Shown: positions 38,475 to 47,054, numbered from the stretch's first letter. The stretch is DNA of 64,000 nucleotides from an uncultured Eudoraea sp. (GCF_947260015.1 NZ_CAMYOM010000006.1:1-64000), one strand, 5' to 3'. The notes: generated from the letters alone by a model not told the origin. Numbers and translations are program-made.

Positions 38475-39725
38475 ATGAATATCAATTTCGCCCACCTCTT
38501 ATATGACTATTTAATAGAACTGGGGATGTCCGAATCATTAGCGAGATATTTAAATCTTGTCGGATTATTTCTGGCGATGCTAATTGTAGTAGGTCTTCTT
38601 GACTTCATTATTAAAAGGGTCATACGGAAAACCTCCATCTTATTTGCCCGTAAGACTAAAACCAATTTAGACGACATCGCCATAACAAATAAACTGCCAA
38701 GACTATTAGCGCATATCTTCCCTCTGCTCTTAGCTATGGAAATGATTCCAGTTGTTTTTACAGACTTTGCATATTTGGGTAGTATGGCTTTGAAGTTTGG
38801 AACTATTATAGGGATTATTCTAATACTGAACATTGCAAAAAGCATTTTACGAAGCTTGCGGGACTACCTGAAAACACTACCGCGATTTAATGATAAGCCT
38901 ATTGACAGCTATATTCAGGTGTTTATGATAATTGGCTGGATAATGGCCATTATGACCATTTTTGCAATTATTACAGATACATCTATCTGGAAGTTTTTCA
39001 CTGCATTGGGAGCTGCCTCCGCTATTCTACTTTTATTATTCAAAGATTCCATTCTTGGGCTGGTTGCAAGTATTCAGGTAAGCATAAACGATATGGTTAG
39101 AATCGGGGATTGGATCACCTTTGAAAAATATGGGGCAGACGGGGACGTAGTAGAAATAAATTTGGCTACTGTGAAAGTTCAGAATTTTGATAAGACCATT
39201 ACAACAATACCCACTTATGCTTTAATTACGGACTCCTTCAAAAATTGGAGAGGGATGCAGGAATCCGGAGGTCGACGAATCAAACGGGCATTAATTATTA
39301 AGCAGAAGGATATAAAATTTTTAACAGATGAAGAAATTGAAAAGCTAAAAAATATTCAACTGATAAGTAATTATTTGAATACGAGAAATGACAAAATATC
39401 AAATTATAACCAGGAAAAAAACATTGACAAAACACTTCTGCTGAATGGGAGAAATCTAACCAATATAGGTGTTTTTCGTAAATATATTGAGTCTTACCTG
39501 AGTAATCATAGCGCTTTGAATATGAAAATGACAATGATGACCAGACAACTCGCACCAACTCCACAAGGGATTCCTATAGAGATCTATGTCTTTAGCAGTG
39601 ACAAACGATGGCAAAACTATGAATACATAATGTCAGATATTTTTGATCATTTGTTGGCTGCGGTTTCCTATTTTGATCTTGAAGTATATGAATTGCCCAC
39701 TTCATTCCAAAAGGATGATGCATAG
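38475..39725 (+). CDS. MscS-family mechanosensitive channel (YbdG-like)
   Basis: 416 residues from ATG 38475 (the frame opens 26 codons earlier at a GTG, which a promoter within the extension rules against). Five membrane segments precede the conserved pore/beta region: SIQVSINDMVRIGDWITFEKYGADGDVVEINLATVKVQNFDKTITTIPTYALITDSFKNW spans ~60 residues and is typical of YbdG/Mid1-type MscS proteins. The channel releases solutes on hypo-osmotic shock. Single gene. Confidence 0.9.
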   Translation: MNINFAHLLYDYLIELGMSESLARYLNLVGLFLAMLIVVGLLDFIIKRVIRKTSILFARKTKTNLDDIAITNKLPRLLAHIFPLLLAMEMIPVVFTDFAYLGSMALKFGTIIGIILILNIAKSILRSLRDYLKTLPRFNDKPIDSYIQVFMIIGWIMAIMTIFAIITDTSIWKFFTALGAASAILLLLFKDSILGLVASIQVSINDMVRIGDWITFEKYGADGDVVEINLATVKVQNFDKTITTIPTYALITDSFKNWRGMQESGGRRIKRALIIKQKDIKFLTDEEIEKLKNIQLISNYLNTRNDKISNYNQEKNIDKTLLLNGRNLTNIGVFRKYIESYLSNHSALNMKMTMMTRQLAPTPQGIPIEIYVFSSDKRWQNYEYIMSDIFDHLLAAVSYFDLEVYELPTSFQKDDA

Positions 39726-39855
39726 TACTACTAAAAATATTGTGTGTTTTAAAGATTTGGTGAGGGCAACTTAGCACCAAAAAATCCAATTCTAAGGATG
39801 CAATGTCAAGTGAACGGGAATATTTGTCTATCTTGTTTATCCAAAAAAATATTTT

Positions 39856-40464
39856 GTGTATAAAAAAGTACTCTTCCTGGGCTTGCTCTTTACAATGGTA
39901 GATGGGTATACTCAGGACAAGAAAATAAAAATAATTACGGAAGATATTCCTAACCGGATCGCATTTTATGCCATTAATGAAAATGAACAGGACCTTGATG
40001 TGATGTTTACCTTATCCGGAACTAATTTTAGGCAAAGCAGTGCAAGACCTCGATTTATAAGGGTTCCTGCCACTTCAAAAGTACATATGAAGACTATAGT
40101 TCTGATGAGAGGAAAGAGCCCATCATACAGTTATGAGTTAAAGGTAAACGATAGTCTTTCAACCAGGGCATTAGTTAAGGAATCTGAACAAATCAAGATT
40201 AAGCCACCTAAACAAATAACAGTTTATATCCCTGATAAATGTGAGCAATGTGATAGTCTGGTAATTCCATTAAGTGAAAGTAAGTACCTTTTTAATCTTA
40301 TTAAACTCGATGAAAAACCAGAATTGCAGGAGCAACTACAAGTCGCATTTGGTACAGAAACACCTATAGATTCCCTGAATATTCCAATCGTAAATCTCGC
40401 CGGAAAACTATATACTAATTTGATTACCTATGATCTGTTAATAGAACAAATTAATAAGAAGTAG
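39856..40464 (+). CDS. Exported protein with glutaredoxin-like domain
   Basis: 202 residues from a GTG start, needed to keep the signal peptide MYKKVLFLGLLFTMVDGYTQ. Residues ~30-110 form a beta-sandwich-like part (RIAFYAINENEQDLDVMFTLSG). Residues ~118-202 look like a thioredoxin/glutaredoxin fold: ITVYIPDKCEQCDSL gives a CxxC (Cys129, Cys132), NIPIVNLAGKLYTNLITYDLLIEQI gives the cis-proline region and final helix. It may reduce or sense disulfides in the envelope. I know no named family for the fusion. Confidence 0.65.
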   Translation: MYKKVLFLGLLFTMVDGYTQDKKIKIITEDIPNRIAFYAINENEQDLDVMFTLSGTNFRQSSARPRFIRVPATSKVHMKTIVLMRGKSPSYSYELKVNDSLSTRALVKESEQIKIKPPKQITVYIPDKCEQCDSLVIPLSESKYLFNLIKLDEKPELQEQLQVAFGTETPIDSLNIPIVNLAGKLYTNLITYDLLIEQINKK

Positions 40465-40522
40465 AATTTGATTCTGATTACAGATTCAATATTGGACTGG
40501 CAGATCGAAAAAATAAGAAATA

Positions 40523-40744
40523 TTAAACATTTGGTCTTCCTTTAAGCCGTTTTTCCAACTTTTTCTTTAGAACAGTCAAACGCTTCATTAGCTCCATTAA
40601 AGTTGCGTCTTGAGTCTGCTTGTATAGCTCATTTATTTCCAATATAAGTGCTTTCACTTCTCTTGAAGCAACAATGCGGTCATTTGTTGTAAGCTTATTC
40701 CACTTACGTTCTTCAAACAAACGCGCTCTGTCAAGTATGTCCAT
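40523..40744 (-). CDS. Small helical protein of unknown function
   Basis: 73 residues, lysine/glutamate-rich and predicted helical along most of its length (EVKALILEINELYKQTQDA, LMKRLTVLKKKLEKRLKGRP). It has no signal peptide and no domain I can name. A clean ATG start and the helical charge pattern make it a real gene rather than chance. A cluster of palindromes upstream at 40947-40973 may control it. It is convergent with the preceding exported gene. Confidence 0.65.
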   Translation of the reverse strand: MDILDRARLFEERKWNKLTTNDRIVASREVKALILEINELYKQTQDATLMELMKRLTVLKKKLEKRLKGRPNV

Positions 40745-40946
40745 AGTAAATTAATTCTTATTAATTAGAAGCAAAATTCTTCTATTCCTTACACTTTAAA
40801 TAGCCATAGTCCCTTTTGTATTTTAACTAATCTTTAAAGCGAATCGGGATAATATTATTTGCACTTTAAAAAGGCAAGATATCATATTATTATTATTACA
40901 AGGCTATTTTTCAGCCTTAAATTTAACAATTCTATTATATTGTCTA

Positions 40947-40973
40947 ATATGTTTAACATATGTTTAAACATAT
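40947..40973. promoter_or_regulatory. Tandem ATATGTTTAA repeats with a perfect 16-bp palindrome
   Basis: ATATGTTTAA occurs at 40947 and again at 40958 (11-bp period), and the second copy starts the perfect palindrome ATATGTTTAAACATAT at 40958-40973. It lies 46 bp after the stop of the M19 gene and ~200 bp before the start of the 73-residue gene. It could be a regulator site phased on one helix face. Confidence 0.4.
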
Positions 40974-41018
40974 TTTTTGATTTCTAAAAGTAATCTTTAG
41001 ACTTTTATAGAATATTTA

Positions 41019-42470
41019 TTAAAAATTATCTTGTATGAAGTTTCGTCCATTTGTGGACATTAGTCTGGCTATTATTTCATCCGCATCAATTACATTCTCC
41101 ATGTTTAACAGTTTATGGGATTGCATATAGTTATATGCATGACGTTCCAGAAAATCTGCCAGATAAGGTAATTCTTCAGCTGTCCAGAAACCGTTCAGCG
41201 AATCTATTATGCCGTCAAAATCGGAGCCAATTACCATACAATCCCAGGCAAAGAGGCCTTCAGCATCCAGGACTTCTGCAATATGTTGCATCTGATTCCA
41301 AAGTAATTCTGAACGATAGTGCATTATTTTGTTTCGTTTTAAAGAGTTCTTGGTCTTCTTCAGAGTTTTTTTATTAACAATTCTGCGCTCATCTAATTGC
41401 AGCCCGATTATGCCTTTACTTTTTGCAATACGTACTATCTCTTCGTCGAAAAAATTTATGGAAACCGGATTTAGTTTGTTTGCAGTTTTGGGATGCGTTA
41501 CAACCGGATCGTCAAAAGATTTAAGACCGTTACAAGCGGCATGACTTGCAATAACCGGAATATTCTTAAACTTTGGGTTTCCTGAATCCAACATTTGATA
41601 GTATTCTCTTCTCGCCTGAATACTCATATGTTTAATATCGGGTAAAATTCGTTTGTTATCTGTATCGTCAACAAGACGTTCCAGTACTTTCCTTCCCATA
41701 GAAGTAAATCCACTGTTTAGTCCTTCAGACTGGTCGGCAAATTTTAAAATAATCCCTGATAAACTCTCAGCATGACCACATAATTGATTCCAAAAGTGAT
41801 GTGCGATGGTCACGAAAAAAGGACGAAATTCCCAATTTTTAATCTTTTCCAAATTTTCTAATATTTCTACACTGCTGAATGGTTGCTTTAAGCCTGTGTT
41901 GAGCACATGCAAGCCCTCAATACTCAATATTACACAAATGGTATGCACTTTTCCACCGGAAGCATTTTGATTCTTAATATCCTCAATTTCCGTGTAATTT
42001 GTAACTAATTTGTAACGAAACTTGCCTTCGGGAAGTTGTACCAATTTACCATCCAATTGCCTGTAAAATTCATATTGAGCCTCTACATCCTTAAAATAAT
42101 CGGTTATTCCTTGTATATAATCAATTCGCTTATCCCCTACTCCCAAGGCAAAATTAGCGGCAAGGTCCAGCAATAATTCATTATTCATTTTGTTTCGCAC
42201 GAACCACTTTTCCAATGGATATAGCGATACACAAACAATCCCTACACCTCCCTTGACAAGGCTTGCAAAGTTTGCCTGGGAAAATTTGGTAAGCCCGGTG
42301 GCGTAGTTTAATAACTTATCGAAAATTGAAGGTGGATCATAGTGCCAAATACTTCGTTTGCTGTTCCTATGGCTAATATGAATTCCAGTAGGAGTATAAT
42401 TGAAGCTTTTTCCAAATGGCTTTAAGGAAGGATGACAATGAAAATCGATATACTCATCATTAAAATGCAT
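41019..42470 (-). CDS. Peptidase M19 (membrane dipeptidase) family protein
   Basis: 483 residues. The N-terminus has the metal motif YIDFHCHPSL (HxH) and a later segment shows IPVIASHAACNGL and CMVIGSDFDG, matching the His and Asp ligands of M19/renal-dipeptidase TIM barrels. It is longer than typical M19 (about 320-370) and carries insertions near residue 130-170. It probably hydrolyses dipeptides or related amides. There is no signal peptide. Single minus-strand gene. Confidence 0.82.
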   Translation of the reverse strand: MHFNDEYIDFHCHPSLKPFGKSFNYTPTGIHISHRNSKRSIWHYDPPSIFDKLLNYATGLTKFSQANFASLVKGGVGIVCVSLYPLEKWFVRNKMNNELLLDLAANFALGVGDKRIDYIQGITDYFKDVEAQYEFYRQLDGKLVQLPEGKFRYKLVTNYTEIEDIKNQNASGGKVHTICVILSIEGLHVLNTGLKQPFSSVEILENLEKIKNWEFRPFFVTIAHHFWNQLCGHAESLSGIILKFADQSEGLNSGFTSMGRKVLERLVDDTDNKRILPDIKHMSIQARREYYQMLDSGNPKFKNIPVIASHAACNGLKSFDDPVVTHPKTANKLNPVSINFFDEEIVRIAKSKGIIGLQLDERRIVNKKTLKKTKNSLKRNKIMHYRSELLWNQMQHIAEVLDAEGLFAWDCMVIGSDFDGIIDSLNGFWTAEELPYLADFLERHAYNYMQSHKLLNMENVIDADEIIARLMSTNGRNFIQDNF

Positions 42471-42644
42471 TTGTGCCTAAAATTAGATCTCTATATAATT
42501 ACCTACAGAAAATTACTACAATTTATTCTATTGGAAAACAAGAATGTATCAATAAGCAGATATCATGTATGGTCGGCTGATACTTGTACATCCCTTTCTA
42601 AATATCTATTTATGAACCTTTAATCAGAATTGTAATTCCGCGAA

Positions 42645-42680
42645 AAAGCCATACCGCTTGAAATATTACGATATGGCTTT
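42645..42680 (-). terminator. Terminator hairpin after the EF-G-like gene
   Basis: AAAGCCATA / TATGGCTTT forms a 9-bp stem with an 18-nt loop, followed on the minus strand by a T-rich run, 20 bp after the stop codon of the elongation-factor-like gene. Confidence 0.6.
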
Positions 42681-42699
42681 CTTTAAAACTTATGCTTAC

Positions 42700-44802
42700 T
42701 TAATTTTTAACCAGGTTTGCCTGAATATTATTGGGTACTGCTTTAAAAGCGGAAAAGGCTGAATTGAATGTTGCCTTTCCTTGAGTAAGTGACCGCAAGT
42801 TGGTTGAATACCCGTATAGCTCGGCTTGTGGTACAGCGCATTTTAGAATCTGATAGTGATCAATACTGTCTATTCCTTGTATGATAGACCTTCTTGATTG
42901 TAAATCGGTCATAACACTTCCTACCATTTCTTCAGGAACCTTTACGGTTAATTCTTGTATTGGTTCTAAAAGCTTAGGCTTGGCATTTAGAAAAGCTTCT
43001 CTAAAAGCATGGGCTCCTGCAATCTTAAAGGCTATATCGTTGGAATCTACGGAATGCATTTTACCATCGTACACCATTACCCGGACATCACGTATATAAG
43101 AGCCTGTAAGTGGCCCCGTTTCCATAACCTCCAAAATGCCTTTTCTAATGGATGGTAAATAGCGTATATCTATTACTCCTCCTACAATACAGTTATAGAA
43201 TACCAATTTCCCTCCCCAGGCAAGGTCAATTTCTTCCTTCCCTCGGATGTTAAAACCTTCCGGGTCTGGCATACCTTCGTGCCATGGTTCAATTTTTAAA
43301 TGTACCTGCGCAAACTGCCCTGCGCCTCCTGATTGTTTTTTATGCCTGTAATTAGCATTTGATGATCTTTGTATGGTTTCTCTATAGGCAATTTTGGGCG
43401 GTTCGAAGTTTGCTTCAACTCCATAAACATTAGTTAATATCCATTTAATAGTTGCCAAATGTAATTCTCCCTGGCAGCCCAAAATTAGTTGTTTTAGTTC
43501 ATTGGAAAACTGAATTACTACGGTTGGATCCTGATTGTGGATCTTCTTTAAAGCATCGCTAAGTTTCTCCTCCTCATTCTTATTGACCGCTGATACGGAC
43601 TTACGTGTTCTGGGTTCCGGGTATTGTATTGGTTTAATAGTAATTGACTTCCCTGCCACATGCAGTGTATCATTGGTTTCCGTACTTTTAAGTTTTAATG
43701 TGGCTCCAATATCGCCTACTTCCAATTTTGAAACTGATTCTCGCTTTTTACCATCCATTATATAAAGATGGTTCAGTATTTCAGTCTCGCCAGTTCTGGA
43801 ATTAACCAATTTATCATTTGCCTTAACTTCTCCTGATTTTACTTTAAAAAAGGAGATCTGACCCAAACTTGGTTGATAAACAGTTTTAAAGACAAACAAA
43901 GCAGTTGGTGCTTCTTTTTTTCGAACGAGCACATCTCCTTCAACTGTTTGTTCGGCTTTTAAATCTGCAGCAGCGGGGGCAACATTATCTATAAAGCCCA
44001 TGAGTCTGCCAGTACCCATATCATTTAATGCAGAAACACAGAAAACCGGAAACAGCTCATGATTGAGCATTCCTGCTTTAATACCTACCCGCATTTCATC
44101 TTCATTTAGAGTTCCTTTTTCGAAAAACAACTCTAATAATTCTTCATCGTTCTCGGCAGCTTTTTCAACAAGTTCATTATGTAACAGATCTGCCCGATCC
44201 TTTTGATCTTCAGGTATTGGTAATTTTTCTGGCTTACCTCCTTGTGGTGAAAATTTATAACATTTCATCTTAAGAACATCAATGATACACTGAGAACCAT
44301 CAATGATAAGAGGATATTGGATAATTACCGCATTGTTGCCAACGAGTGCCTTAATACCCTTAAAAGAGTTCTCGAAATCAGCATTCACATGGTCTATTTG
44401 ATTTACAACAAAAAGTGTAGGTTTCGAGTAGTTATTGACATAATTCCAAATTATTTCAGTTCCAATTTCCACTCCATGCTGTGCATTTAAAACTGTAACA
44501 ATTGTATCCGCTACGCGAATTGATGAAATAATTTCACCCACAAAATCATCCAGCCCGGGAGTGTCAATTATGTTTATTTTGTAATTGCGCCATTCGGTAT
44601 GCAATGGTGTGGCATAAACCGATGTTCCTCTTGCATGTTCAATTTCATGATAATCCGAGACTGTATTATGTGTTTCCACAGTTCCTCTCCTGTTAATAAG
44701 ACCGGCCTCGAAGAGCATGGTTTCCGCCAGAGTAGTTTTGCCACTATTATGGGCTCCTACGAATACCACATTTTTAATGTGTTTGTCATCATATATTTTC
44801 AT
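42700..44802 (-). CDS. Elongation factor G-like GTPase (EF-G2 type)
   Basis: 700 residues with the domain order of EF-G: G domain, OB-fold domain II, and domains III-V. The P-loop is GAHNSGKTT (residues 16-24) instead of the common AHVDAGKTT, DTPG is present near residue 80, and G4 is NQID rather than NKXD. The C-terminal region (AYRETIQRSSNANYRHKKQSGGAGQ and GVIDIRYLPSIRKG) has the family signatures. It is a paralogue, not the main FusA, which is normally beside rpsL/rpsG. Its ribosomal role is unknown; it may act in recycling or stress. Single gene. Confidence 0.9.
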   Translation of the reverse strand: MKIYDDKHIKNVVFVGAHNSGKTTLAETMLFEAGLINRRGTVETHNTVSDYHEIEHARGTSVYATPLHTEWRNYKINIIDTPGLDDFVGEIISSIRVADTIVTVLNAQHGVEIGTEIIWNYVNNYSKPTLFVVNQIDHVNADFENSFKGIKALVGNNAVIIQYPLIIDGSQCIIDVLKMKCYKFSPQGGKPEKLPIPEDQKDRADLLHNELVEKAAENDEELLELFFEKGTLNEDEMRVGIKAGMLNHELFPVFCVSALNDMGTGRLMGFIDNVAPAAADLKAEQTVEGDVLVRKKEAPTALFVFKTVYQPSLGQISFFKVKSGEVKANDKLVNSRTGETEILNHLYIMDGKKRESVSKLEVGDIGATLKLKSTETNDTLHVAGKSITIKPIQYPEPRTRKSVSAVNKNEEEKLSDALKKIHNQDPTVVIQFSNELKQLILGCQGELHLATIKWILTNVYGVEANFEPPKIAYRETIQRSSNANYRHKKQSGGAGQFAQVHLKIEPWHEGMPDPEGFNIRGKEEIDLAWGGKLVFYNCIVGGVIDIRYLPSIRKGILEVMETGPLTGSYIRDVRVMVYDGKMHSVDSNDIAFKIAGAHAFREAFLNAKPKLLEPIQELTVKVPEEMVGSVMTDLQSRRSIIQGIDSIDHYQILKCAVPQAELYGYSTNLRSLTQGKATFNSAFSAFKAVPNNIQANLVKN

Positions 44803-45081
44803 ATGTCCTTGTTTTTGGGAATAAAATCATAAATCTAATATGGATATAAAATATAGCATATGACTTTTGTTAGGTTTTGGTGCGAATGGTTTCTACAATA
44901 TAAGTTTTAATTGCTTTTTATCCTTAATTTTTTCTTCTTTTTTACAATAATATTCCTGAGAACACAATTTATTGATAAATAAAATCAAAAATACCGTATT
45001 TACTTAAAGCTTTGTATATCAATAACATAAGTCTCGTTTCATACAAGTTTGGAGGGTTAAATATGTTAAAAATTGTATAAA

Positions 45082-45108
45082 ACAGTACTATTTATTACAT
45101 AGTACTGT
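45082..45108. promoter_or_regulatory. Perfect 9-bp inverted repeat upstream of the micro-genes
   Basis: ACAGTACTA and TAGTACTGT flank a 9-bp spacer (tttattaca), 98 bp before the first micro-gene. A regulator operator or an RNA stem are both possible. The 404-bp space 44803-45206 also has a degenerate -7-like TAAGATTTG at 45149-45157, and no other gene. Confidence 0.45.
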
Positions 45109-45206
45109 AACAAATATTATTAATTGTCGTCTATTAGTTGTAAGTCTTTAAGATTTGCTGTTTATAAAGAGTAAAAACAAACAATATCAATTTAAAAATA
45201 AAAACG

Positions 45207-45320
45207 ATGAGAAATTTTAGCAATCAAACACCGACGCAAGCCAGAAGACATTCATTCTTTTCAAATTTTAAAAACAGTAAAAGAGTGCGCTGGTCAGAAG
45301 CAAGAAACTATACCAATTAA
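45207..45320 (+). CDS. Micro-gene 1 of 3, 37-residue basic peptide
   Basis: A complete ATG-to-TAA frame of 37 codons. The peptide starts MRNFSNQTPTQARRHSF and ends in the shared core FSNFKNSKRVRWSEARNY. Lysine and arginine outnumber acidic residues 8 to 1; no signal peptide or membrane helix. From codon 7 to 35 it differs from micro-gene 2 only at two silent positions. Micro-gene 3 keeps the core with silent changes. I recognise no family. Confidence 0.75.
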   Translation: MRNFSNQTPTQARRHSFFSNFKNSKRVRWSEARNYTN

Positions 45321-45346
45321 TATTAATATCAAAAAACGAACAAATC

Positions 45347-45460
45347 ATGAGACATTTTATCCAACAAACACCGACACAAGCCAGAAGACATTCATTCTTT
45401 TCAAATTTTAAAAACAGTAAAAGAGTACGCTGGTCAGAAGCAAGAAACTATATCAATTGA
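45347..45460 (+). CDS. Micro-gene 2 of 3, 37-residue basic peptide
   Basis: A complete frame of 37 codons (ATG to TGA), starting MRHFIQQTPTQARRHSF and sharing the core FSNFKNSKRVRWSEARNY with micro-gene 1. The DNA of the two is nearly identical from codon 7 on, so one is a recent duplicate or gene conversion maintains them. It starts 26 bp after micro-gene 1 ends. Function unknown. Confidence 0.75.
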   Translation: MRHFIQQTPTQARRHSFFSNFKNSKRVRWSEARNYIN

Positions 45461-45512
45461 TGGTAATAGATTAAAAAACAGAAAGTAAATAAAAACGTAA
45501 AATAATAAAAAA

Positions 45513-45626
45513 ATGAAAAATTTATTGCAACATTCACCAACAGAATCCAGAAGGTTTACATACTTTTCGAACTTTAAGGATAGTAAACGGGTTCGTTGGA
45601 CAGAAAGCAGAAATTATGTGCGATAA
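45513..45626 (+). CDS. Micro-gene 3 of 3, 37-residue basic peptide
   Basis: A complete frame of 37 codons (ATG to TAA), starting MKNLLQHSPTESRRFTY and ending with FSNFKDSKRVRWTESRNY plus two residues. It is more diverged in DNA: of the 15 core residues kept, seven codons differ silently from micro-gene 1. The exact common length and core point to a real, selected peptide family. It starts 52 bp after micro-gene 2 ends, and a terminator follows. Confidence 0.75.
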   Translation: MKNLLQHSPTESRRFTYFSNFKDSKRVRWTESRNYVR

Positions 45627-45667
45627 GAGTAAGCGAAGAACCGGCCAGACAAAGCCGGCAGAGATCT

Positions 45668-45702
45668 AAAAAAGGAGGTAATTGAAATTAACCTCCTTTT
45701 TT
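45668..45702. terminator. Strong, symmetrical intrinsic terminator
   Basis: AAAAAAGGAGGT and ACCTCCTTTTTT form a 12-bp stem with an 11-nt loop, followed by T residues. On the minus strand the same stem ends in a T-run, so it can serve both the plus-strand micro-genes and the minus-strand pcm gene. A short CCGGC / GCCGG hairpin lies just before it at 45641-45658. Confidence 0.85.
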
Positions 45703-45719
45703 TATGCATTGTTTTTAAC

Positions 45720-46442
45720 TTAATTATTCGTTCTTGTCAATGGAACAAATCTTACTGCCATAACTTCTTTAGTTTTGATCTTTCCGGATTTTTTAGTAAT
45801 TAGAAGTAATTGCCGGATTCCATTATGAGGTCCGACAGGAATAATCATCCTCCCTCCTTCTTTTAACTGTTTTAAAAGTGGTTCAGGCACTTCCTCCGCT
45901 CCGGCGGTAACCATAATTGCATTAAAAGGTCCTTTCTCTGGCCAACCAAGGTATCCATCACCTGTTTTCACTACAATATTGCCATACCCTAATGATAAAA
46001 GTCTATTTTTTGCTGTAAAAGCCAATGCTTCAACAATTTCTATAGTATATACCGTATCTACGATTTGTCCTAATATGGCTGCCTGGTATCCGGATCCTGT
46101 ACCTACTTCCAAAACCCTGTCGTGTTCTTTTAATTTTAATACCTGAGTCATGTAAGCAACAATATAGGGCTGAGATATGGTTTGCTTCATTCCTATTGGC
46201 AGCGCATTGTCCACATAAGCATATGGCTGCATGTCTGGTGGTACAAATTCATGTCTGGGAACATTCCGCATTGCTTTTATAGTAGCCGGATCGCTTATAT
46301 CTCTTGCTAACAACTGCTCCTTTATCATGTTCTCCCTTAATTGTTTATGGTCTATCTGACTATAAGCGAATGCCGTAAGTAAGGAAATTATTCCCGCTAA
46401 AACTAATTTAATTCCAGATCCATGTTTTAATAATGTTCTCAT
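45720..46442 (-). CDS. pcm: Exported protein-L-isoaspartate O-methyltransferase homologue
   Basis: 240 residues. The N-terminus (IKLVLAGIISLLTAFAYSQ) looks like a signal peptide. The methyltransferase domain follows: LREQMIK-like LRENMIKEQLLARDIS, the motif VLEVGTGSGYQAAILGQIV for SAM and the typical ISQPYIVAYMTQ. It would repair isoaspartyl residues, but a periplasmic location is odd because SAM is cytoplasmic. A short duplicate of its first 33 codons lies at 49840-49941. The DUF4251 pseudogene is 45 bp upstream on the same strand. Confidence 0.88.
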   Translation of the reverse strand: MRTLLKHGSGIKLVLAGIISLLTAFAYSQIDHKQLRENMIKEQLLARDISDPATIKAMRNVPRHEFVPPDMQPYAYVDNALPIGMKQTISQPYIVAYMTQVLKLKEHDRVLEVGTGSGYQAAILGQIVDTVYTIEIVEALAFTAKNRLLSLGYGNIVVKTGDGYLGWPEKGPFNAIMVTAGAEEVPEPLLKQLKEGGRMIIPVGPHNGIRQLLLITKKSGKIKTKEVMAVRFVPLTRTNN

Positions 46443-46487
46443 TGGGGTCTGTTATTTAATATGAAGCCCCCTCGTTTAGTAGGGACA

Positions 46488-46998
46488 TTAATTACTGATT
46501 TCCGCTTTTAGTGGTCTTAAATTTCCAGAATAGTTTATAGAATTTCTGGCACTGCTAATTACGCTTACACTGGTTTGACCGCTATAACCTACAGTAAGGG
46601 TAATATCATGGCGCTCCGTTCCTCACACTTAATTTTATTATTGAGCTTCTTTTCTTATCAATATATTCCACATTATATTTGTCAGGAACACCCTTGTAGG
46701 TTATTCCAGGATTGCTATTATATCCAACACCACCTCTTGATACCCCAAAGTAGGGTAAATCTATATCAAACTCTCCATCTTTTACAATGAAACGATTGGT
46801 ATTTGTAACCAGTGATATTCCTCCTGCTGCCATATCTGCATCAAACAAATAGTTACCCGAATCGATAAGACTTTTGGTAGCTTCATATACCACATTTTTT
46901 TGTGTCTCTTTTTTTTGACGTTTATTTTCTTTAGTCTGCGCAACCAGGCTTCCTGAAGCCATTAGAAGTATTAATATTTTAAATAAGGTATTTTTCAT
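46488..46998 (-). pseudogene. DUF4251-family gene with a frameshift
   Basis: A signal peptide (MKNTLFKILILLMASGSLVAQ) and a DUF4251 domain are readable up to SVRNGAP, where the frame stops at 46606-46608. Removing one base at GG (46610-46611) restores SVRNGAHDITLTVGYSGQTS and continues to INYSGNLRPLKAEISN, the normal DUF4251 end, with a stop at 46488-46490. The restored frame is exactly 169 codons. It is either a true frameshift mutation or a sequencing error. Family role unknown; Bacteroidota periplasmic proteins. Confidence 0.85.
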
Positions 46999-47054
46999 AA
47001 TAAAATATTTCTTTTTGAAGAAATGTGTCTGTTTTAAGCGTGTAATCTATTGAA

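Noticed and set aside
45207-45626. CRISPR array or non-coding repeat instead of genes
   Set aside because: Only three units, unequal spacers, and silent-site-biased divergence with intact frames argue for coding.
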